Assembly: GCF_000001635.26 (NCBI RefSeq)
Contig: NC_000071.6
Span: 6,527,001-6,591,000 of the forward strand
DNA length: 64,000 nucleotides
Source of the DNA: Mus musculus
Taxonomy: Eukaryota; Chordata; Mammalia; Rodentia; Muridae
Direction of reading: 5' to 3'
Shown: piece after piece, positions 44,565 to 56,055 of the stretch
How positions within the stretch are numbered: the stretch's first letter is position 1
Layout of the letters: every line of letters begins with the position of its first letter
Translations under genes and position numbers: made by a program
Notes under the pieces: model-generated
The model's database searches: none
What the model was told of the DNA's origin: nothing
Seen by the model: only the letters and a program-made list of their open reading frames with translations

Positions 44565-46525
44565 TTTTTCTCTGTTGTGAATTCTTGGTTTAGTTCTATA
44601 TTTCCTTTTTTAATTGGGTTGTTTGGTTTTTAAGTGGTTAGCTTCTTGAGTTCTTTATATATGTTGGATATTAGCCCTCTATCAGATGTGGGGTTAGTGA
44701 ACATTTTTCCCAATCTGGAGGTTGCTGATTTGTCTTACTGACTATGTCCTTTGCCTTACAGAAGCTTTCCAGTTTCATGAGGTCCCATTTATCAATTCTT
44801 GATCTTAGAGCATGAGCCATTGGAGTTCTGTTTAGGAAGTTCCCCCTGTGCCAATAAGGTCAAGGCTCCTTCCCACTTTCTATTCTATTAGATTCAGTAT
44901 AGTTTTATGTGGAGGTCCTTGATCTACTTGGATTTGAGCTTTGTGCAAAGTGACAAATATGGATCTATTTTCATTTTTCTACATATAGACAGCCAGTTAG
45001 ATCAGCAGCATTTATTAAAGATGCTTTCTTTTTTTCCATTGTATATGTTTGGCCTCTTTGTCAAAGATCAAGTGTCTGTAAGTGTGTGGTTTTATTTCTG
45101 GGACTTCAGTTCTACTCTATTGATCAACCTGTCTGTCTTTGTACCAATACCGTGTAGTTTTTATCACTATTACTCTGTAGTAATTGAGGTCAGAGATGGT
45201 CATTCCCCAGAAGTTCTTTTATTGCTAAGATTGTTTTGGCTATTCTGGGATTTTGGCTTTCCAAATGAATTTGATAATTGCTCTTTCCATGTCTTTGAAG
45301 AATTGTGTTGGGGTTTTGATGAGGATTGTGTTGGATCTATAGGTTGCCTATCACGGTGGGATGACCATCTTTACTATGTGAATTCTACCAATTCATGAGC
45401 ATGGGAGATCTCTCCATTTTCTGAGATCATCTTCAATTTTTTTTCTTGACAGACTTGAAGTTATTGTCATACAGATCTTTCAATTGCTTAGTTAGAGTTG
45501 CCCCAAGATATTGAATATTACTTGTGGCTATTGTGAAGGTAGTTGTTTCCCTAATTTCTTTCTCAGCCTGTTTATCATTTGTAGAAAGGAAGGATAATGA
45601 TTTATTTGAATTAATTTTTATCTGGCCCCTTTGCTGAATTTGTTTATCAACTGGAAAACCTCTCTGGTAGAATTTTTTGGGTCTCATATGTATAGTATCA
45701 TGTCATCTGCAAATAGTGATACCTTAGTTCTTCTTTTCCAATAGGACTCAAAAGGAGGAACGTTAGATGAAATAGCCTACAGTGGGGAGAGGGAACTTGT
45801 AGAGCACATCTCCAACAGAAAGACCAGGCTTCAAGTGTGGTATCAGGGTGCCACCCCACAGTCAAAATTCTGTCCCAAAGTTGTGCTTGTCTGAAAAGAA
45901 CTGCAAGGACGGAAATGGAGAGGAGCCTGGGGAAAAGAAGGTCCAGGGACAGGCTCAAAGTGAGATCCAGGTCAAAGGGAGGTCCCAAGGCCTGACACTA
46001 TTACTGAGACGATGAAGTGCTCACAAAAAGGGACCTATCGTGACTGCCCTCTGAAAGACCCAACAAGCAGCTAAAAGAGGCAGATGTAGATATTTGCAAC
46101 CAATCAATGGACAGAAGCTGTTGACCCCTGTGGAAAGCTGGAAGAAGCTGAGGAGGACGGTGACCCTCTAGGAGGACTAGCAATCTCAATTAACTTGGAC
46201 CCCCGGGATCTCTCAAGCACTGGATTACTAACCAGGCAGCATACACCAGCTGATATGAAGCCCTGGACACATATACAGCAGAGGACTGGCAGGTCTGGGT
46301 TTAGTCAGAAAAGATGTACCTACACCTCAAGAGACTCGAGGCCTCAGGGAGTTTAGAGGTCTGGTTGGGTGGGTAGTGGGTGGTGGCAACATCCGTGTGG
46401 AGACAGGGGGCTGGGAGGAGGTATGGGATGAGAAACAGTTGGAGGATGGACCAGGAGGGGAATAAAATCTGAAGTGTAAAAAAATAAATAAATAAAAGAA
46501 GATTAAATTAAAAAAAAAAAAAAAA
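44565..46525 (+). mobile_element. 5'-inverted Lx-type LINE-1
   Basis: 44565-45744 is ORF2 in antisense, from the C-terminal region back to near the RT catalytic box, with frames disrupted. At about 45745 the text switches to sense 3' UTR (GAGGAACGTTAGATGAAATAGCC...) and runs to an A-rich tail (46478-46525). This is the third clear case in the window of an antisense ORF2 arm joined to a sense 3' UTR arm. A TSD was not secured. Confidence 0.82.
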
Positions 46526-46985
46526 GGAAAAACTTTAAGAGACAGCAGGACAATATAGTGGTAGCAGATAATGAAAATACCTTGTTAATATTCAACTTTG
46601 CTCTTTTCAGAAAGCCGTTGAGGTTTGAAAATCCAAAATATCCCAAGTAGTCACCCGGGTCCAGAAAAGCATGACCTTTACTTGAATTAGCAAGTAAAAC
46701 TGACCAGTCAGGAACAGCAGTACATAGTCTGGAGTTGTCCATATCTTCGAATATTCATCTTAGTAAACATGTATGCAGATGAGAAAAATCTAATTGTGCT
46801 CAGGCTGCTACTGACCCATCAGAGCCACAGAACATACAAAGGAGCTGAACTGGGACACACCTCCCCTCACCCCACCCCCACTCCCAGCCAAAAGGTTAGG
46901 GTTTTTAAGACCAAAATCCACAAACATCTGTGTCAAGATTCAGATACATTTTCCTACCAACCAGGATTTAGGGATTGTCATATTT
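46526..46985. other. spacer, nothing recognised
   Basis: No gene or repeat was recognised. Confidence 0.4.
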
Positions 46986-46989
46986 AGTA

Positions 46990-47225
46990 TATGCTTGGCC
47001 CAGGGAGTGACACTATTTAGAGGTGTGGCCTTGTAGGAGTAGGTGGGTCATTGTGGGTGTGGGCTTTAAGATCCTCAACCTAGGTGCCTGGAAGCCAGTC
47101 ATTTTCTGTTTGCATCTGGATGAAAATGTAGAACTCTTAACTGCTGCATCATGCCTGCCTACATGTAGCTATGCTTCTTCCTTGAAGATAATGAACTGAA
47201 CCTCTGAACCTCTTAGCCAACCCCA
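46990..47225 (+). mobile_element. MaLR-like LTR fragment (MT type)
   Basis: AGAGGTGTGGCCTTGTAGGAG, then GTGGGTCATTGTGGGTGTGGGC, ATCATGCCTGCCTACATG and AGCCAACCCCAATTAAATG fit the body of mouse MT-type MaLR LTRs. The ends are missing. Confidence 0.75.
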
Positions 47226-47244
47226 ATTAAATGTGTGTGGGTTT

Positions 47245-47600
47245 TTTTTTTTTTTAGAAATATCTTCTTATTAGTTACTTTATTTATTTACATTTCAAAT
47301 GTTAGCCCAGTTCCCAGTTTCCCCTCCACAAGCCCCCATCCCCTCCTGCCTCCCCCTGCTTCTATGAGGGTGCTCCCCCATCTACCCACCCACTCTTGCT
47401 CAGTGGCCTAGTGTTCCCCTATCCTGGATCATCAAGCCTCCATAGGACCAAGCAGCTCCCCTCCCATTGTTACTAGCTAAGGCCATCCTCTGCTTCATAC
47501 ACAGCTGGGGCCATGGTTACCCCTGTGTAGTCTTTGGTTGTTGGTTTGGTTTTATTCCCCAGGAGCTTCAGGGGATCTGGTTGGTTGATATTGTTGTTCT
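47245..47600 (-). mobile_element. Lx-type LINE-1 3' UTR, antisense
   Basis: A T run (47229-47244) is followed by TTTATTTACATTTCAAATGTTAG, CTTCTATGAGGGTGCTCCCC and GGAGCTTCAGGGGATCTGG. This is the reverse complement of an L1 3' UTR end and is homologous to 25468-25795. It is 5' truncated. Confidence 0.85.
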
Positions 47601-47811
47601 TCTAAAGTTTCTTTGGTTGTGGTATCTATTCACAGCCATAAAAACAACTAAGCCAGGGATAGGGGACTTTTTAAGGAACATGTCTTTGTGGTATATTTAT
47701 TCTGTTCTCACTGTGGGTTATTCAACTGTGGCAGGGTGGCTTTCTAAGCATTCCTGTCTCAACAACTAGGATGTTAGTTAGCCAGGGATGTCATAGAAAA
47801 TTAAACTTTAC

Positions 47812-48282
47812 TTGACTCCTTTTCAAAATGGAAGTTTTATTCAAAAAGGCTTTAAGTTTGTTCTTTCTTTCAAAGCATCCATACAAAGCGTTGAAAATTT
47901 TACAGGAATACCATTTTCAGAAAGTAAAGTTTTTATGCTAAGACTAGAAGATAAAAGTATTATTATGGGAATAAAATATGATAAAAGAACTCAGCATAAA
48001 CAAATCTTATGTCATCTAGAGCATTCTCCAAAAGGGCTTATCTCTATAAGAGGGTATAGTGAAAATATTGACTCCAAGAAAGGGGAAGGCTTATTGGGGA
48101 TCAATCTGCCAAGGTTATCTTCTGCCCTGCTTGTGGGGACACAGAGAAAAGCAAAATGGCAAAAAAGGAAGCAGATTTTCTATGACCATCAGCAAGGTGG
48201 AGTCTTTGAGCTGATACAGGCTGTTCAGATTGATCAGGGACAAGGTGAAAGGAGGGTCTGGAAAACAGAAACTCACCTTTAG
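47812..48282 (+). CDS. unassigned open frame, doubtful
   Basis: An open frame of 156 codons in sequence that I cannot place in a repeat family. It opens at a TTG; the first ATG lies at 47938, giving about 114 codons. The translation is basic and hydrophilic, with no signal peptide, membrane span or recognisable motif (it includes a KGLISIRGYSENIDSKKGEGL segment and ends VWKTETHL). No Kozak context, splice sites or promoter could be tied to it. It may be a chance frame inside an old retroviral or retroposed fragment; the minus strand carries an AATAAA near 47840. Confidence 0.15.
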   Translation: MTPFQNGSFIQKGFKFVLSFKASIQSVENFTGIPFSESKVFMLRLEDKSIIMGIKYDKRTQHKQILCHLEHSPKGLISIRGYSENIDSKKGEGLLGINLPRLSSALLVGTQRKAKWQKRKQIFYDHQQGGVFELIQAVQIDQGQGERRVWKTETHL

Positions 48283-48337
48283 GTTTCTGTTTATGCAATG
48301 ACAATCCTCCTGGGTAGGACAATGTCACCAGCACTAT

Positions 48338-48501
48338 CAATTTTTAAAAAGTTATTTATTTTATGTGTATGAGTACATTGCAGCTGTCTTCAGATACACT
48401 TACAGATGGTTGTGAGCCACCATGTGGGTGCTGGGAATTGAACTCAGGACCTCTGGAAGAGAAGTCAGTGCTCTTAAGTGCTGATCCATCTCTCCAGCCC
48501 C
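48338..48501 (-). mobile_element. B2 SINE with short TSD
   Basis: The plus strand ends CATCTCTCCAGCCCC, the complement of the B2 head GGGGCTGGAGAGATG, and begins with T/A-rich tail sequence. AGCACTAT is repeated at 48330-48337 and 48502-48509. The SINE is followed by a (TA)n tract. Confidence 0.9.
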
Positions 48502-48510
48502 AGCACTATG

Positions 48511-48513
<3 letters not shown>

Positions 48514-48558
<45 letters not shown>
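48514..48558. repeat. (TA)n microsatellite
   Basis: About 22 TA units. Frames on both strands are artefacts. Confidence 0.95.
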
Positions 48559-48561
<3 letters not shown>

Positions 48562-49575
48562 ATGTTTCCCAGATATTTTGTAAGTATGGCCAGCTGTTGT
48601 CATTATAATTTTTTACTTATGTGAACTTCAGATATTTTTCCTCCTGACTACAGAAATCTGGCCTGTTGTCCTTTATAAAACACAATTGTAAATTCTTTCT
48701 CTGCATCTCTGAGGTACAAAGGTTTTCAGGGTTTTCCTTTTATACCCAAGATTATCTTCCTCAAGGATGTGAAAACTATCTCCTTTAACTGTATTCATCC
48801 AGAAAGACAGAGTACAATATTGCATCTTCTGTAGAAGCAATTAAGAAAATGCCCAAGGCCAGATTTTATGGAGGCTTTTTGTCAACTGAAGTTTCCTTCT
48901 CTTATCTTGTATCAAGTTAACATAACACAGCCTTTTACAGATGCCAATACATGAACCCAAATTTTAGAATATCTGAATATTTGATCTAGTATGGCTAGCT
49001 CTAGAAGACACTAGTGGTAGAGTAAAAGGATAGGTTTTATTAAGGAGCAACAGGTAGAGGTACAGACCTATAAAGCAGCCACAGATTTGACTGATTGGCT
49101 TCAGGAAACAATCCTATCATTGTCCATATGAGGGGTATTGTTCATATTTTAGCTGCTTTCACTTTAAATTACTTTTAAATCAACACTATTTATATGTCAA
49201 AATTTGCCAGAGATTAAGTATTATTGAGTGATCAAGCATTTGAAGGTATGAGTCTATATTTGAAACTGACATGTCTTCTTACAGTCCCACAATAGTAGTT
49301 ATTCAAATAAGGATTCAAATGGAAAAAATGAATCTCTTAGGAATCTTAAAGTGTGAGAAAGATAATACACGCCTAAGCACGCAGTACAATCTCACATTCC
49401 TATATAAATTCATGCAAGTGTGGTAATTGTATTATAGTTATTGCCATTATCTTTGTTTTCACCACAGTTGTTATTGTATCAGTTTAACTATTGAGCCAGT
49501 GATGAAACAATAAACAAGAAGTTCCATAGACAAAGAAATTTCTGTGATTAAAAGTTATTGTGCGCTTGGACTTGG
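48559..49575. other. spacer, nothing recognised
   Basis: AT-rich sequence. A CTGAAGTTTCC...GTATCAAGTTAACATAACACAG stretch near 48885-48930 may be a scrap of the LTR family seen at 25.9-27.9 kb. Confidence 0.35.
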
Positions 49576-49577
49576 AT

Positions 49578-49800
49578 CAGAACTCAAGAGCACTTGGTGA
49601 ATCTTCAAGTTTGGTTCCCAGCTCCCACTTTTGTGACTTGCAACCATCTACAACTCTACCCAAGGAACAAACACCCTCTTTTGTCTTCTGTGCACATGAC
49701 ACTCAAGGCATGTGCGAGCACACACGCGCGCGCGCACACACACACACACACATGTGCATGTACACAAGCACATGCATGTGCACAGAATTAAAAAAATAAA
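49578..49800 (+). mobile_element. B3-type SINE with (CA)n/(CG)n tail
   Basis: AACTCAAGAGCACTTGGTG, GGTTCCCAGCTCCCAC and GCAACCATCTACAACTC fit a B3 body. The tail is an alternating CACACGCGCGCGCACACA tract (49720-49755) and an A-rich end. Confidence 0.65.
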
Positions 49801-51200
49801 TCTTTAAGAACTTTACAAATGTGGATAAACTGGAACATTTAAAACATTGTGGATTTGGTGATATTTCTTATTCTTTTGAAAAATCTTAGAACTAAGTGAG
49901 TCTTATGCACAAAACAATGTTACTTGGAATATACACATCTTTCATATCACTGCAGTGAGAGATAGTTCTTTAGGGTAGGATATTATTGAATGTATCGTGA
50001 TAAAAGCTAAGATAATGGCCCTATAAATTTTGAACTGTGTTGCTAGTGATTAATAATCCTCAACTAACTGAAATAAATATGTTTTCCCTAGTATATTTGG
50101 ATTGACACCAGTGTTCCCCTGGCTCTGACCACAAATTGTTATAAATCTCATGAGGGAATGCTGCATCCCATTGGGTTTTGGCATCTGTGCAGAGTGAGCT
50201 GCACCTTTCCTGAAATAGAACCTTTTAATCTATACATAGTTCAGGAATTTTCCAGCCCCCAGTCTTATAGCTCCTGGAACTTTGGACCTACAAATAAATC
50301 ACTCATAAAATAGAAAATTTGGCAGAAAATTTTAGACTCTAAATAAGCTGTAAACTATTTAATTTAAAAATCCAATAACAGCTTTCAAATACACATGATG
50401 AAGATGAATGTATCTTCTGCAATTTTCACAGTTGGCACACCAGAGAATACCTGAAAGACAAGGTCAGCAGAGCTGAGAGTGTGTTCTTAATTTTAAATTT
50501 CAGTCCTTGGTAAATAAAATAGCTACACGCAAAATTGAAATATACATTCATGAACAAGAATTAACACATAAGAAAATATCATCGCTGACTCTGAACAAAT
50601 TCATAGAAACAACCAATGCAAATCAATGCCAAAGAAAGCACATTGCATTGTTATACCAGGAAAATCATTTTCTTATCTAATTTAGTTCTATCTATGCTTG
50701 ATATTTTGATTAATATGTATTATGATCTGTCACCCCAAGTATCAGCACTGATTCATACATTCTCACTAGGAAGGCAAAGAATGAGTTCTTTATTGTTATT
50801 TTGTCCTAGTAAAAATATATGTATTACAGTCTTTATAATGATAACACATCTATGTTCCACATGTGAACATAAGCAGAATATTTGTAAGCATGTATGATGT
50901 TTCATGGAAAATATTATTTAAATTCTAGTATAAAGGCAAGCTGAGTTTTACTTCCAGGTCAAGTATTTTATAAAAAATACCAACTAACTACTATCTCAAA
51001 CTTTTGGAGAAATTTTTGTTATGTTCATCGAAAATAAATTATTGCAGATAAAATTTTAGGTGACAGCTCTTTGGACTTTATCTCCCCCTAATTCTAAGTT
51101 GAAAATTAACCTCCAAATAAGTTGAAGTCAGTTGTCTTCATACCTTATGAATCTTATGTATTCTTTTAAAGTGGATTGCAACAGAAAGAAATTAGAAGTG
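49801..51200. other. AT-rich stretch without recognised features
   Basis: No gene or repeat was recognised. The 93-codon frame at 50616 has no motif. Confidence 0.4.
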
Positions 51201-51202
51201 TG

Positions 51203-51204
51203 TG

Positions 51205-51253
<49 letters not shown>

Positions 51254-51254
51254 G
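51203..51254. repeat. (TA)n microsatellite
   Basis: About 25 TA units with one GTA interruption. Confidence 0.95.
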
Positions 51255-52375
51255 ATAAACCAGGACATTATAAACAAATTACCATTGGAAGCACAGTTTA
51301 TTACTAATAGTTTTCCAAAGCACGGGAATGCCAGCCACAGACAGACATGTATATAATACCAGTAATTGGTCATGAGAGAGAAGAATATGTGAGATGAGAG
51401 TCTTTATTGTCCTTCTACTGAGAAGAAACAAGTGAAGCATGGTAGTCAGATGCCAGATTTGATAGTTTAAACAACCATTCTCTGTGAGCTTTGGTGGCTA
51501 TCAGCAGCTGTTTGTAGTTGTTGGCTTCTCAACATGGTGCTATTCGGGGGTATCGGAAGTGTATGTAGGTCAAGAATGTTAATATCTAAAGAAGTGGGGT
51601 GGTTAGGCAGATGAACTTTGAATCGGTTGGTTTATATTTGCAATGTCACTTCTAGAATGACTTTTGGAGGTGGTGGGGTCTTTGGGACAAGCAAGGCTTG
51701 TCATTGTGCTGTCTAGAAGGTGTGATTGGCATGAGTTGGTAGTGTAAAAGTTAAAAGCTAAAGTTTACAAAAGCAGAAATCCTGGTTAAGATAAGAGAGG
51801 AATTATCATAGCACCATTAGAGAGTTAGCATATGTAGTGGGTACTGTGTTGACCCACCCTACTCTCTCCTCAGAGCTACTTACTGGCTGCTAAGGACTCA
51901 GAGGACAATCCCTTTTCTGGACCATTGCCTTAGTTCAATGGTTTTTGAGCACCAAGATGCATTGGAATTACATGGAGAGTTTATTAAATACCAAAGAGCT
52001 TGCCTCTAACACCAGAGTCTCTGATTCAGGAAGCTGAACTGATGTCAGAGAACTTACCAGATCTAGGAACCTTCTATGTGCAACTGGTTGTCCTGTCGGA
52101 GACCATGCAGTAAGAAAAACTGTCCAGAACATATAGGAGGCTCCTCCATGCAGAATTCTAGCATAGGTAGACTTTCAATAGTCCTTAGGGAACTGACTTG
52201 AAATATAAAATACTTGCCACTTTATTTCAAGCGTTCAAAATACTCTGGTGCCACCAATTCTCATAGATATACAAATGAATTGGGTTGTGACTACGCATGG
52301 ACCAGAATCTTCCCAGTTACTTTTTGCTTTCCTTAATTTCCATTGCTTCCATCTTAGCAAACCATGTAAACGAAG
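51255..52375. other. stretch without recognised features
   Basis: Slightly less AT-rich than its flanks (51.4-52.2 kb). No convincing gene or repeat was found. Confidence 0.4.
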
Positions 52376-52377
52376 GA

Positions 52378-52403
52378 TATTATTATTATTATTATTATTA
52401 TTA
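52378..52403. repeat. (ATT)n trinucleotide repeat
   Basis: Eight ATT units. Confidence 0.9.
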
Positions 52404-54655
52404 AAGAAAGACTGCCTAAGATAACATATTTCTACCAAAATTATCTTTACAACTATAATTAACATTTTAATATCTTTAGCAATCAGTATTACTATTTGTT
52501 TTCAGCTACAGCAATCATTTTAAGCATGGTCGCTAGTGATCTAGTGTTAAGAAGGATGAAAAATATAAACAGTAACAGTATACCTGCAACATATATGACA
52601 ATAGTGTATATTTAGGTAACCAGATTAGTTTTCTGGAGAATAAGAGACAAAAGAGCCCTTAATTATCATGGTTAGGAATGCCTAATACTTACTTTTAATT
52701 GGTGTTTTTAAAAAAACAAGTTGAAAAGAAGTGATTCTGTCCTCTAGCATTTTATATCACATGATATTGTCTACAAACAAATTTGTAGTGTTTGGATGGA
52801 TAATCTCATGTAATGAATATTATGGACACTGTTTTTCTATCTAAACTAGTGCCCCAGAGCTAATTTGTTTCAATTAATAAAATTTAATTAAATTATATGC
52901 ATGAATAAATAAATAGATTAGTGTTCATTTATAATATCTTTAATTCTCATGATTGTACATATTAAGTACAAGATTTAGAAAGAGAAATATGCATATTTCT
53001 AAAATTGAAAATTTAAGGAGTTCAAATCCATGTGGCTCTGTCTTTTCTTATTGATAATATGACATTATTAAGTGAATGAAATAAATACACATGTGGTTGA
53101 CAAAAGGCTAACGGTAAGCCTACCACTATTTTTGCCAAAACTTACTGAACATGGGCTTACTTCTTCTCCCTCATCATACTGCATTTTTTGAGCAGAGCAC
53201 ATCATAGCTGTTTCTTATCCTGGTAAGAGAACAAGTGATTTTGATTTTGTTTTCTTATACCAAAATATTTCATAAATGAGATGGAATAGTATGAAAAATC
53301 TAAGCAGAGGTTCTTGAAATGCTACAGTAGACAATTTATGCTATCAATTGTCAGCAACACTTTAGACCGTGGTTTAAAAGCAGTTTGTATTTTAGATTCA
53401 ACCATTTTTTCTATGGTGCAAAATGCTGTAGTGAAAGTAATCCATTTTATATGGTTTCAAATTTCAGTTTTCCACTTAATATCTGTTTGAACTGAATGAA
53501 GTCAAAGATGTTGTTAGTCTCAATTTCTTCATGTCTAAGTTGATACAGATCATACATTTTCTGATATTATCATTAATATAGATAGAATAATTCATATAAA
53601 CTTCCGTGTGCCCCAGATGAAAGAAATAACAAATCTTAATTGTTGGTGCTCTAGTCTTATCTACATTTTCTTCTTTTTCTCACTGCATGTTAGGTACAAT
53701 AAACAAATTAAATTGTTACTATTTCTACCACAAGCTTAGGGTGACTATTCAAATATTCATAGTATTTTAGCCAGAAACATTTTTTTTCTCCCTATAGGCA
53801 CAGCCTTCTTAAAACATGAATGAGGAACACTCCCTTACTAATCCCAGTTACTGCAGGGTCAATGAAATTTATTGAGAAATTTGTGGTCATTTCAGAGCTT
53901 TAAGTAGCTCATCCTAACTGAAGTGATGGTAATGAAGAGTTTCCTTCTTTATAGACAACTAGGACGATGAGAGTCCAGGATCACCTGGTATTTTCTTGGA
54001 GCCATTCAGAATTACTTTAAGAACCAATCTAGTTGTAAGATTTCAATTTCCAGCTGTTGCATTGAAGCCATAGAGAAAGATTTTGATAACACTTTTGGAG
54101 AAATGAAAACAATGGATATGTACTTTGAAAAACACAAAGCAGAGCAAAGTAAATTTTTTTTTCTAGTAATTGAGATTTCTAAAACCAGAATATAATCACA
54201 TGGACTCCTGCTTAGATGTAAATGAGCAGTCTGAACAAATACGTAAGGAAGACCACCTTTTGTCAAAAAACTATATCTGAAAGTAGAAAGCACACATAAA
54301 AACTGATACTCAGCCTTCCAATTTTCTCAATACAACCACTGATTCCAAAAGCCCATACACTGCTTAGTGGAAAATGTGTTAGAAATAAGGTTTTCTCAAG
54401 TGAAAGTAAAGAATGGAGACATTTAAACAGATACTTCAAGCTAAAGGAAGATGAATTTTCTTGGATATAATAGATTTGTAGGTTGGTCAAGATCAAGAAT
54501 AAGGCTACAATCTTGTAAAAAAAAAATGCCAGAGGTGTGAAGAGGGACAGTTAGGAGACTGTGCAGTCTTATTTACAATTACATAAAATTACATACTCTT
54601 ACTAAAATTCTAGACATTCCAGGGAAATATCTCAAATGAAAAAAGATCTCTGTTA
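52404..54655. other. AT-rich repeat-poor stretch
   Basis: No gene, SINE, L1 or LTR was recognised over 2.2 kb. Confidence 0.45.
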
Positions 54656-54880
54656 TAGGCTTGGAGAGATGGCTTGACAGTTGAGTGTCTGGTGTAATTA
54701 AGCAAAATGGACTCTACTACCAGCACTCCCATAACAAGCTTTTCATTACACACATATCTATAACCTCAGCTCCAAGAGTAGGAGAGGCATCCTAACAGGC
54801 AAATAGGAGGCTCACATTGGAAAAGAACTTGCCTCATAGCAATAGGCAGAAAGTGTTGAAGGAGGATACTCCGGGACTTC
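54656..54880 (+). mobile_element. tRNA-type SINE (B4/RSINE-like)
   Basis: TAGGCTTGGAGAGATGGCTTGACAG is a SINE head, followed by diverged ID- and B1-like parts (CTATAACCTCAGCTCCAAGAG). Confidence 0.6.
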
Positions 54881-55250
54881 TGGCCACTGTTATGGTGCAC
54901 ATGCCACACTCCACTGAATAGCTCTAAAGCCAGTCACACAGATGTCTCTGATTAGTCTTGGTAGGTCACAAATTAGGTGAGAAATTTGCTGATAGTGGGG
55001 ATCATGAACAGGGGAGGTAGGTATGTGGGAAATGACAGTGGCCAGTATGTAAAGCATGTATATATAAGTCATAAAAATAGTAAATACGCATTACTCACAA
55101 AATGATAACCTATAGCATATGCACAGCTTCAAAATGCAATCCATTTCTAATTTTGGATATTGCATGTATATGATACCTGAAAGAATCACTTTTTTTTCTC
55201 AATTGATCTACACCACTTTGTGAAAATAGATTTCTTGTGTCTTATAGGTA
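54881..55250. other. spacer, nothing recognised
   Basis: AT-rich sequence. The first 100 bp may be the end of the preceding SINE. Confidence 0.35.
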
Positions 55251-55254
55251 CTTC

Positions 55255-55635
55255 CTACTTCTGTTAGTCTGAGTGAGAAGGCCTCCGAACCTAATAGGCT
55301 AATACATTTGAATACTTAGTCCCCAGGTGGTGGAACAAATTGAGAAGGAATAGAGATGTAGCCTGTTGGAGGAATTGAGCACTGGGGATAGACATTGCCC
55401 ATTATCACACTCCATTTCCAGTTAGTTCTCTGTCTGCCTTCAACTTGTAGATCAGGATGGAAGCTCTCAGTCACTGCTCTAGCACTATGCTTACATGCTA
55501 ACTCCCACATTCCCCACCATGGTGATCATGTACTCTAACTTTCTGGAACCATGATCCCCTTCCCCAAATATATTTTTATAAATTGTCTTGGCCATGGTGT
55601 CTTTTCAGAGCAATATAAAAGTAGTGAAGACACCA
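55255..55635 (+). mobile_element. MaLR-like LTR (ORR1/MT type)
   Basis: GTCCCCAGGTGGTGGAACAAATTGAGAAGGAATAG-type text, GATGGAAGCTCTCAGTCACTG, ACCATGGTGATCATGTACTC and TTGTCTTGGCCATGGTGTC are in the order expected in rodent MaLR LTRs. The end AAGTAGTGAAGACA fits the LTR 3' terminus. Confidence 0.75.
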
Positions 55636-55682
55636 CTATTCTGATGCCTGAAATGAACAATTACCTTTTTGGTTATTGGATG

Positions 55683-56055
55683 TATTAGTTATTTTTGTGT
55701 ATCTGTGATAAACCTCCATGAGTAAGGCAACTTATAGATGAAAGAGTTTATTGGGTTTACAATTTCAGAGGCATAAGGTTTCATCATAGAAGGTAAGAAT
55801 GGGTAGCAAGCAGCAGACATGGTAGCAGGAGCAGGAAGATAAGAACCCACTCTGTTTACCATGAGCATTAAGCATAAAGAGGGAACTGGAAGTGTTTGCA
55901 GGCTTTAATCTCAAAGCCTACCTCACTAATGACATGCTTTTGCTAGCAGAGCTGCACCACCTATGCCTCCCCAGAACAGTACCACCAAATGGGGACCAAG
56001 TGTTAAAACACCCAATGCCATAGGAGATATTTCTCATTCAAGCTACCATGTTAGT
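55683..56055. repeat. unassigned rodent interspersed repeat
   Basis: GTATTAGTTATTTTTGTG, GAAAGAGTTTATTGGGTTTAC, GGTAGCAGGAGCAGGAAGA, ACTAATGACATGC and TCATTCAAGCTACCAT recur in this order in a known high-copy rodent repeat. Its end resembles 42025-42170. Family not named. Confidence 0.6.

Noticed and set aside
44540..46545. Target-site duplication for the 44.57-46.53 kb L1
   Set aside because: The only candidate is an A/T run (AAAAATTTT versus AAAAACTTT), too weak beside an A-rich tail.
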